Assembly (NCBI GenBank): GCA_003988855.1 | Contig: QYAI01000079.1 | Coordinates: forward strand, 93,185 to 157,184 | Direction of reading: 5' to 3' | DNA: 64,000 nt | DNA from: Arachnopeziza araneosa | Taxonomy: Eukaryota > Ascomycota > Leotiomycetes > Helotiales > Arachnopezizaceae | Part shown: positions 56,505-64,000 of the stretch, one piece after another | Layout: each line of letters begins with the position of its first letter | Position numbering within the stretch: the stretch's first letter is position 1 | Notes under the pieces: generated by a model | Databases searched by the model: none | The model's input: only the letters and a program-made list of their open reading frames with translations | What the model was told of the DNA's origin: nothing | Program-made: the position numbers and the translations under genes

Positions 56505-57469
56505 TGATTCTTATTGGAGTAATTTGGAATGAAATTGCTGTTAATGGAAAGTAAAGACAATATGCAAGTAAATAGTACAGTAGCTTGAAATCTCACTGGG
56601 ATAAGTCTGATAATCTAATTGCATAATGTTTGTCCTCAGAGCCTTGCCTTACAAAGAATGAGCAGGCAAGTGGGTGGGGGTAAGAGACTGGGTGATTGAC
56701 AGAATATTTGTAGGTAACATCGGGCAAATTAACCTGAAGGAAATCTAAGAACCCAGGACATAAGGAATAAAGAGACTGGGTAGGGAAATACAGTCGCTAG
56801 CGAAATCGGCTTCCGCCTCGGACACTTTTAGAATTTGAACTAAACCACATTGCCAAGACTCTAGCCGCATTACCTTATCCCTGCATGAATTCGCCACATC
56901 TGCCTAATGTCACGTGTGCCTTAACCAACTTCTCCCAGTAATCTTGTGGCTAAACCCTTTACTAAGATCGAAATAGTCGCCCATATTGAACTATTGACGT
57001 TTAGGAGTGATAACGTGAAAATGGGGGCTTAGGTATGTCACAAACCTTTTCAGCGGCACCCGAAAAGCTAATACCCCGGAAGTCTTCGGGCGGCAAAGGC
57101 TAGAGCCCGAGACGTTTCCTTCCACTTCAATATGCCGACATTACAGGCAGTTGAAGAGTTATAGTGACAAGGTACATAGTGATGCACCCTGAGAAACTTC
57201 TGCTAACCTCTGTTTAGCTCTCTACGGCCTCCCATTCGGCTTTGCTATTGTTGTGGGCAGCGCTCGGGTCTTTCTATCTAGTAACACTGTAAAATTCAAT
57301 TAGACCTTGCAAATGTAAGAATATTCTTAATTACGAGGGCAATCGGCATGTTTATAAGACCCTTGTAGTAGGTCCTCACGTTGCGAAGAATTCAGATGGG
57401 GACCCTCTCTGACACTAGGGGCATTATATTATTTGATGAACCTTAGACATTCTCCCTAATTCCCTCAAT
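56505..57469. other. Intergenic, no supported gene
   Basis: The 0.96-kb AT-rich flank between the solo LTR and the DUF6594 gene's 3' end shows no long frame or repeat. Confidence 0.45.
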
Positions 57470-58426
57470 TTAAGAACTCGCTCCAACAAATACTACCAAG
57501 ACAGCTGTATAAGCTGCCGTAGCGGCCAGGACGTCTCTCGGCCCCAAATCAATAGTATTCGTTCCTGGTACTAGACCACTAGAGAGCAAGGCTACTACAA
57601 AAGCAAAGAGGATCACCGAGACAGACGAAGTAAGGAGAGTCGTAAGAAGACTCTTATACAACACCATTAACACCATTGGGGCGATGAGAGCGATGCCTCC
57701 TCCTATTCCCCAGAGGAATCGTTGGGTTGCCTCCTGGATCTTATCATCATTCAATTTGGCATGCCTAGGTACACCCGGCAGCCTATCAGGCGAGTGCTTG
57801 TCTAGAGACTCTAGAAAATATGGTTGCAGCCGGCCTGCAGTGATCAATTGACTCTTTAACAGGTCCGTCTCTTCCATCAATTTTGCAGAGAGCTTCTTGT
57901 GCGTGGTGATTCTGAACCGGTCATGCTCTGCTGTAGACGCGGACTGCAATATCATATCCCAGTCACGCCAGGCTGTGCCTAATAGTGAGTCTCCCTTAGC
58001 ATGATATGGAAGCGAATGACAACTAGTGTAGTACTTACAATACTCTTTCATTAACTCCCTCACTTGTACAGCTTGACTGTCGGTCTCGTCGTGCTTAGGA
58101 TGAACCTCCATCCTGCCAGAAATCACGATATCACTTGTCAAGCGCACCAGATCCCTCTGAATTGCGTAAATATTCATGCGCTGCAGAGTCGCAAGGTTAA
58201 TCTCGCAGTCGTTTATCCTCGTACGGGTTAAATTTGGCAAGGGTATGAATAGTGCCGGCAGCCCTTCGGTAACGACGCGCTCGGAGAAGTCTTCGGTGAT
58301 TGTGTCAGGTTGGTCCTGTCTCTTCGGCCGAGTGAGACTTTCATTACGCTTATCCTGCTCCTGGATGGCGTCCATCGGGCTGGTCCAAATCGGAGGCTTA
58401 GACATGTTGAAGGGCAAATCAAACAA
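57470..58426 (-). CDS. DUF6594-family membrane protein
   Basis: Two exons (58039-58426, 57470-57978) around a 60-bp intron that preserves frame, so an uninterrupted 318-codon reading also exists; splicing (donor GTAAGT, acceptor ATTAG) gives 298 residues and restores EYCTAWRDWD, the expected join. The N-terminal part has NLTRTRINDCEINLATLQR and a long helical region. Near the C-terminus RFLWGIGGGIALIAPMVLMV begins a set of three membrane helices ending in PRDVLAATAAYTAVLVVFVG. This layout is the hallmark of DUF6594, a large fungal family of unknown function. The start could be at 58426 or at the second Met (MSKPPIW). Confidence 0.88.
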   Translation of the reverse strand: MFDLPFNMSKPPIWTSPMDAIQEQDKRNESLTRPKRQDQPDTITEDFSERVVTEGLPALFIPLPNLTRTRINDCEINLATLQRMNIYAIQRDLVRLTSDIVISGRMEVHPKHDETDSQAVQVRELMKEYCKYYTSCHSLPYHAKGDSLLGTAWRDWDMILQSASTAEHDRFRITTHKKLSAKLMEETDLLKSQLITAGRLQPYFLESLDKHSPDRLPGVPRHAKLNDDKIQEATQRFLWGIGGGIALIAPMVLMVLYKSLLTTLLTSSVSVILFAFVVALLSSGLVPGTNTIDLGPRDVLAATAAYTAVLVVFVGASS

Positions 58427-58912
58427 ACACCTAGGTTGCAGAAAGAATCTTTATGCTTCAGTTTGAAAGCCTTCAAGCTGTCAATGAAGAAGTGGGACGA
58501 AGAAGCTGAGGCCAAAGTATGGTGTGAAAACGGCTGACTCAGCCACGTGGGGCTTAGTTAGCTCAACAGGCTTTAAAGCCATAAGTTAAGTGATTACGCG
58601 GAAGCCGATTTCGCTATTAGAGACTGTACCCCGCACCCTACTCTCAGCATTTTTGAATCAAAGATGGGTAAAGGTAAGCCTCGCAAAGCTGACGTGGTCC
58701 ACTCAGCCTGCAGCATCTGTTTCTTATGTTGTAAAGCAGCAACAATGGATATGTGTTACGACGCTTGGCTGCGTGGGTTGGTATTCTGTGTCTAAGGTAA
58801 GGTATGGAGAGTAGTCTCGCAGTGAAGAGTATAGATTGATAACTAAAGTTGAGCACACAGCTCCTATCTACGATGGAGGAAGCCATCTCTTATATAGAGC
58901 CTCGAGACATGC

Positions 58913-58984
58913 ATCGCATGTATCGCATGTATCGCATGTATCGCATGTATCGCATGTATCGCATGTATCGCATGTATCGCACGC
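58913..58984. repeat. 9-bp minisatellite ATCGCATGT, 7 perfect copies plus one degenerate
   Basis: Seven exact head-to-tail ATCGCATGT units (58913-58975) are followed by ATCGCACGC. Overlapping GCATG motifs recur every 9 bp. Confidence 0.97.
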
Positions 58985-58999
58985 ACGATACTTGCGATA

Positions 59000-59070
59000 C
59001 ATCACGTGCCCCACGTGATGCCCGTAACAATATGCAGCAGTCCCGGGCGTTTGCTCCATCTTTATAAAAG
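59000..59070. promoter_or_regulatory. Paired CACGTG palindrome and TATA box
   Basis: CATCACGTG, a CCC spacer and CACGTGATG form a 9-bp-arm palindrome at 59000-59020 with two bHLH-type E-boxes. TATAAAAG follows at 59063-59070. They lie upstream of the SH3 pseudogene, so this looks like its old promoter. Binding is inferred from motif only. Confidence 0.5.
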
Positions 59071-59212
59071 ACCTGTCAAGAACCCCCAAAAGGATTTCGA
59101 GCTTTGTAAATATAGTCAAGGTCCCAACTGAATATAAAGCGTCCAGACACTAATAGCATCGTCTCTTCTTCTATTCTTCAACTTCGTACCCGCAACGCTT
59201 CTACCCGAAATA

Positions 59213-60044
59213 ATGACTAGACTCGAGATTTTCCCAGCTGCCGCGGCTGCACTCGTTCTTGCGCAGCAAGTGGCTAGAGCCTTGCACTAGGCCAAGAATA
59301 AACGTGATATTTGGAAACGCGTAGCGGCAGAAGCCAAAGAGCTAGAATCATATTCGATGCACATGGTTGCGCACCTCAGCACCATTAAGACAGGTCAGAT
59401 TTAGCAGCTGTCAAACAAGCCTTCCTGACCTCTCCTGAATGGGAGCGTTCCGGGAAGGTTACTATTGAGGCCAGTGAGGAACTCCTTCGTCAGGTACTGA
59501 AGCACCTTCCCCTAAAATACGAGCAAACCGAGAAAAACGTATCAGACTGGAACAAAAAGTTGGAAAAGATTACCGGTTTATGGCAGAGTCCAAAAACGGA
59601 AAACTATGCGACTCGGATGAATAATCTCAATAGGGACTTACAGGAATTCTCTGCTTGCCCCCCGATGTAAGCCAGCTCTCTCTATACCCTTATATGATTT
59701 TCGGGCCCTATACGTTCAAACGCTAATGTATGTCTTGCTTCTCCAACAGGTTAGCTAAGCCTCTGCCTGAACCCATCCCTCTAAAGCCTTGGGAGACAGC
59801 AGTCCCTTAAGAATATTACGTTACTGCAGCTTATGACTTTCAAGCTGAAGCTTCCAATCAACTATCGATGAGAAAAGGGGACAGGTTAGTGCGAAGAGGA
59901 CCATATCAGAATGGTTGGTCAGAAGTAAGACACAACCCTAGGAAGGAAACCAAGTTTGGGGAAGAAGTTGTAGAAGAGCGTGTTGAAGTGGTACCAGAGT
60001 TAAGTTGGGGATGGGTACCTGCGAATTATCTGAAATGGCCTTGA
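59213..60044 (+). pseudogene. SH3-domain protein pseudogene
   Basis: From the ATG at 59213 the frame reads RLEIFPAAAAALVLAQQVA and then meets TAG at 59288, where Gln would keep it open. Near 59395 the coding frame shifts, resuming as FLTSPEWERSGKVTIEASEE and KKLEKITGLWQSPKTENYA. A GT-AG intron follows (about 59668-59750). Then KPLPEPIPLKPWE, another TAA, and an SH3 domain: VTAAYDFQAEASNQLSMRKG, GWSEV and WGWVPANYLKWP with the ALYDF-, W- and PxNY-equivalent positions kept. An N-terminal helical region plus C-terminal SH3 is typical of a fungal family of HeLo/SH3-like proteins, but I cannot name it. At least two stops and one frameshift mean it is not functional. Confidence 0.75.
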
Positions 60045-61485
60045 AAGATGGAAAGGAGATTTGGTGGATGTTTTGTGATGTGGTAGTTCTTCAGGAAGAT
60101 TTCTTTGGGTAAGGTTTTCGGCTGATCGATGGTCACCTGATTAGTGGAAGGAGAATGAGGATATAATTCGGGAAGGCTCGGAGTATTTTAACAGCAGGAA
60201 GGGAGGCGAAACCTACATAAGGTTGTATTGAGATTTTGCATACAAGTTAGTCAATGTGAGATGAGTGACAAACTGTCCCTAACAGAGGGTAGGGACATCG
60301 GGATAGACAGAGAGATAAAGAGATCTTCAATTTTTGATCTCTAACTTAGCATTTCTCGCTGATATTATCTCGCTGGATATCGAAGCAGTATTACCTCATT
60401 CTCGGTATTATAAACTTAAAAAAATCGGTTACAAATTGACCCCTCTCTGCAAGAAGGTCCGTGAATTCAGTATAAGGAGAGAGTACCGCAGCATTTAGAA
60501 CCGCAACTGTCCCTCAGCTCGAGTATCATCAAATATACCGTTGTAATACGCAGCACGGCTCTGCATATCTATTGGGAGTTCTCCGACCCCATGCTCATAG
60601 GAACTAAGGTAGAAGGAGCATTTGACTCGGAGAATACTCGCAGACTAACAGAGCACCAACGCTGTCGGAAGAGGTTCTACGATAGGTAATTTGCGCGCGG
60701 TGGACAGAGCATTCGCTAAGTCATCACAGTCTGGACTCCATTATCGATAAGGTCATCTTAGAATTCGTTAGCAATGGTGTAACAGGAGTCCTCTTGGAGG
60801 CTAGGGTAAAAACCAAAGAAGTTTGTCGTTCTACTCTCCGTAAGTAGAGCGCAAAGCAGTTTGAGAAAAGGGTTTTCGGGAAGTAGAAAAGCCGCAAGTG
60901 GAAGACAGCTGATTTTGTTGGCTGCGCATAACCACACCGCCGCTGACCAAGATCCTTACTCGCTTGATTGGAGGAGGTATCATCCTTTGTGGCGACGTCG
61001 TGTGACAGGGCAGGCCCCATCCGCCACAAGAGTAGCAATAGCATTTTAGAATTATAATAGAACTTAGATATCTATATTTAATCGATCTATATATTTAAAA
61101 CGTAAAAAAAACTTAATTGTGGTGTCGCATATTAAAGGGTCTTATTATAGTATAAAAGGAGGCTCTCTGTAAATTCGAGAGGCGGTAACGACGCGATAAT
61201 AATTTTCGGAATCGATAGGTTAGGAGTGTTCGGGGGAGGTATACAATGCAACTGAAATGAAAATAAATAGAAATTTTAGAGCGTTCATAGATTTTATATC
61301 GCTTAAATTCGAAGTACCTACGATGCGTCTCGCTATAGGGGGCGTCTCTGGACGCAGGGAGAGACGTTACAAACATCGATTTTAATTTTTATTAGCATAA
61401 AAATCTTGTGAATTTAGAACGGCCAAGTTCTTGGCTCTGTTCTTATAACATACATGAAATAAGATATTCATTGCTGTATCTAGAC
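60045..61485. other. Gene-free, AT-rich stretch
   Basis: Overlapping frames at 60724-61044 (-) and 60861-61049 (+) show no domains. 61040-61450 is strongly AT-rich with scattered CpG-containing islands. I see no gene. Confidence 0.45.
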
Positions 61486-62109
61486 TTAGCTCCTCCCTTT
61501 AATCTGATTACGAAAGTAAGAGGATCTCATCTTGTGCGATGCAACTAACCTTGCTACAGTTCCTAGGCTCGCTGTTTTCTGCACGCGAACAGACCCGAAG
61601 TGTTCTGATGCGTTTCGAGGGTCCGTCGTACTGACCCATCCTGCCGGCGACTTTAGAAGAACATGGGTCAGTTCGTACCTCTCATCTAACACAGAGTCAC
61701 CATCCTTCTGCGCTCCTCGCAGGTAGCGACAAAGGATATTGGCGTTGGGCTCGGTGCCGTGGCTCCAACACTCACGCCAACCCATATCAATTAGTGGATA
61801 TTCCAGAACTTGGCTTGCTTCCGGGCTGCCTGCAAAACAAACCACTGGAGTACCCGCAGCGATCACTCGGCTCTTTCGGGCGCGGCAATGGAGGGGAGAT
61901 GCTGCTGGGTACGTATCTCTGTTGACATGAACGACGGGGTTATTGGAGAGAAGATGCTCCAGCTTGAGAAGTCTCGAGCTGATATGATTCCAGCATTGAT
62001 GGGCCAAAATGTGGTTCGGTTGATGGGAAAGTCTGCTGCACTTTTCAAAGGCCTGGGAGAGTATCCGCTGTCTCCGATACATGGAAAATCGAGGATCGGT
62101 CTTCGTCAA
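61486..62109 (-). CDS. Uncharacterised open reading frame
   Basis: A 207-codon frame is open on the minus strand, with CWNHISSRLLKLEHLLSNNP and ECWSHGTEPNANILCRYLRG among readable stretches. No signal peptide, membrane helix or domain is recognised. A competing plus-strand frame (61810-62136) overlaps its 5' half. It lies about 150 bp downstream of the AhpD-like gene in the same orientation. I am not sure it is a gene. Confidence 0.3.
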   Translation of the reverse strand: MTKTDPRFSMYRRQRILSQAFEKCSRLSHQPNHILAHQCWNHISSRLLKLEHLLSNNPVVHVNRDTYPAASPLHCRARKSRVIAAGTPVVCFAGSPEASQVLEYPLIDMGWRECWSHGTEPNANILCRYLRGAQKDGDSVLDERYELTHVLLKSPAGWVSTTDPRNASEHFGSVRVQKTASLGTVARLVASHKMRSSYFRNQIKGRS

Positions 62110-62255
62110 CAGAGCCGAAGATATTGGGCACTTTGAAACAATTTTACGAGAAAAGATGTATCAAATTGAGCCTTCCTCCCAAAAGCCTGTTTTTCCTAGC
62201 AACTTAGGACTGTTTCTTGTAAAACTGCTCTCCGCCCCGTAAGAACTCCTTTTGA

Positions 62256-63136
62256 TCACTCTACTTCGACGTCGGCTATTGTTCCTATCTCGCTCAAGCT
62301 CGTCCCACACGCCTCAGTAACTGCTCTGATGGCGCTTTGTATCTGTTCAACCTCAGCGCGCTCTATGCCCACGCGAATACATCCACGAAGATGCCAGTGG
62401 GTAGCCATCTTTAGATTCTGGCACATGATTGCAGGGAGGATAACGAGCTCGGACTCCACCATATCAAGAATGGTATGGTCTGCGAGGAATAGGCCGTAAG
62501 AGATGTCGGTGGAGATCTACGCTAGTGCACAATGAATCGACTTCAGAGCAAGAAAAGCATAAATAATGAGGAGCAACTTACGGATAACTCGATGGGAGCC
62601 TAACGAAGCCCAAATTTTGCCATTATCGTTTTGGTACAATGTTTCGAGTGCGTCTAGGCCCCTCTTGTGATTTTTCTCGTCGGCTTGCCATCCTTGTCTA
62701 ACCTCTGAAGTTAGTACAGAATGGGAATCCCCCTCCCACTCGATAAGAAACTAGACCTCATAAAGCATTTTTCTTGATCTTCGGGTGCTTCGACTTTCGC
62801 AAGGGCAGCAAAGGCTTCCATCACAATTGGGATTCCATTGAGAATGATGCATTTGATCGTGCCCTCGCGCATGCCGCGGACGAGTGCCTGTCGAGCTGCT
62901 GGAGTTTGGTATTCACGGCTTAGGTGCGTGTACAGTGACCCCACCAAAGCGGGTTTGCCACAAGCTATGAGTGCCGCGGTCTCCTGAATCAGCATTCTTC
63001 GGTGATGGCAGGAATTACAGCCAGCTTTTACAGTTGTTAAATACCAGCCGTCTTTCCGGAAACGCTTGGGGAACGAGCGCTCGACGCGACTGCAGAGGGC
63101 AGGAATATCCACGGGCTTGGAGCTTGGAGCACCCAT
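62256..63136 (-). CDS. AhpD-like (carboxymuconolactone decarboxylase fold) protein
   Basis: Four exons, approximately 63032-63136, 62757-62983 (or slightly shorter), 62582-62701 and 62256-62516. The protein begins with IPALCSRVERSFPKRF, then DGWYLTT joined to ETAALIACGKPALVGSLYTH, ARQALVRGMREGTIKCIILN, IPIVMEAFAALAKVE, then QGWQADEKNHKRGLDALETL, and finally ISYGLFLADHTILD and MATHWHLRG. This order is that of fungal AhpD-like proteins. The first intron (62984-63031, 48 bp) is in frame and would otherwise encode a CxxC-containing insert (GCNSCHH), so the mature protein lacks the redox CxxC of true AhpD. Junctions 2 and 3 have more than one option. The function is unknown. Confidence 0.82.
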
Positions 63137-64000
63137 TCTCCAGAATTGTCGATGGGAATTGAGAAGGGGAACAACGATGGCACTACGAGTACCCGGCCAA
63201 AAGAGAGAGGAAGGTTGTCACGTAACGAGACTTAGTCGCACGACGGCTAGAGTTAGAGCTAGGCTAGTTAGTAAGCAAGACTAGTTTCTTTAAGAGAAAC
63301 CGGCACAGTAGCTAGCAATAAGACAGCTTTCACTGACTTCTTCTTCTTCTTCTCTTGTCTCCCAACAAAGGTCCCACTGGCCGGCGGGTGAGCCGCAGCA
63401 CTAAGTTAAGCGGCCGTTGCATGCCGTCGCGGATAACAGTTCGTTTGCGACCACTTCGTTTGTGCGTGGTGATTGATTGTCACGATGAATCTTCCGAACA
63501 TGCTGTGTTGTTGGGAGACTCGTCACGCTCGTATAGCCGTCAAAACAATGTATTTATTGTGATTTCAACTAGTCAAGGCCTAATCGCGGTAGCCCCCCAA
63601 AAAAGAGTAACTATCAGCAGCCTCTTCCTCACTAAAAATAATGGCAAAATAACAAAACCGCTTCTACAACTGCACTTGTACAGAACAACGTTATTAGATC
63701 TCCTAAGCTACCGATATGATGATATACGCACGCTTCTGAACTACATAGAAATAAGCTTGGCATATTTTAAAGATGTTTCTACATTACATACAATACTGGG
63801 AAAATCAGGATGTTTCAGTAGATTTGCTAATTAATACACAATTCCCCGCCTACTGCGCTTCGCTTGTAGACGCAAAAGCAAGTTAACTTACAAGCAAATG
63901 TTGTCGCAAGCGGCCGATTATTCGTTCAATATTCAACGAATAATTGCCACGTGATCGACCAGCTGAATGCAGCCAGAACAACTCTCCGGATTAGGACTTT
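63137..64000. other. Right edge, possible short frame, no supported gene
   Basis: A plus-strand frame at 63355-63834 (159 codons) lacks recognised features, and its apparent start is not a normal ATG context. A (TTC)n tract precedes it at 63338-63353. A hairpin lies at 63917-63944. Confidence 0.4.
63917..63944. repeat. Hairpin with perfect 10-bp arms
   Basis: ATTATTCGTT (63917-63926) and AACGAATAAT (63935-63944) pair around an 8-nt loop. No T-run or gene end is close enough to call it a terminator. Confidence 0.75.

Larger units (their letters stand above)
58427..59212. promoter_or_regulatory. Divergent region between DUF6594 gene and SH3 pseudogene
   Basis: It holds a 9-bp tandem repeat (58913-58984), a palindrome containing two CACGTG boxes (59000-59020) and a TATAAAAG at 59063, 150 bp before the pseudogene ATG. 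No gene is seen. Confidence 0.5.

Overview
This window is nuclear DNA from a filamentous ascomycete (Pezizomycotina; Leotiomycetes/Helotiales is my inference, not proven). The evidence is genes broken by short 45-260 bp GT-AG introns with fungal branch sites, and families typical of these fungi: NST1, Rho2, mitochondrial mL40, CFEM-like, FAS1, DUF1996, DUF1749, DUF6594, DUF7730 and many small BTB proteins. I saw no operon, CRISPR array, tRNA or rRNA.

Layout. 0-2 kb: degraded minus-strand reading frames and a 37-bp tandem repeat. 2-11.5 kb: APC-type permease (-), BTB protein (+), DUF7730 protein (-), GPI-anchored FAS1 protein (-), single-pass Cys-rich membrane protein (+). 11.7-13.5 kb: a gene-free tract with about nine copies of a degenerate 35-bp core, mostly 145-190 bp apart. 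14-18 kb: GT31-like glycosyltransferase (-) and RING-CH ubiquitin ligase (+). 18.6-26 kb: a repeat-rich island bounded by an inverted repeat; it holds an intact BTB gene (-), a divergent BTB pseudogene (+) split by a solo LTR, and a DUF1996 secreted protein (-). 26.8-31.1 kb: two divergent secreted hydrolase genes, a GH5 glycanase and an SLT/lysozyme-like enzyme, which end in the same separately encoded Cys-rich module. 31.2-33 kb: a TA-flanked MITE, an ankyrin protein and a dead kinase-like gene. 33.7-45 kb: a gene-dense core with a DJ-1/PfpI protein, CFEM-like membrane protein, DUF1749 hydrolase, mL40, Rho2 and NST1. 46-49.2 kb: an NAD-dependent epimerase/reductase followed by an FAD monooxygenase. 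49.4-52.7 kb: gene-poor. 52.7-64 kb: four-helix MARVEL-like membrane protein, RING membrane protein, a second solo LTR, DUF6594 membrane protein, SH3 pseudogene and an AhpD-like protein.

How the genes relate. Most are independent single genes. Plausible links are the divergent GH5/lysozyme-like pair (secreted polysaccharide attack with a shared putative binding module), the divergent BTB pair, and the adjacent epimerase/monooxygenase pair, which may be a small redox unit but shows no backbone enzyme. Recurring themes are decay and mobile DNA: two solo LTRs with perfect 5-bp target duplications, one MITE, several dispersed repeats, and three pseudogenes whose in-frame stops are all TAA or TAG where a Gln codon is expected, as RIP-like C-to-T change at CpA would give. 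Exon coordinates are from reading splice signals and frames by eye; totals divide by three in the genes where I give all exons.
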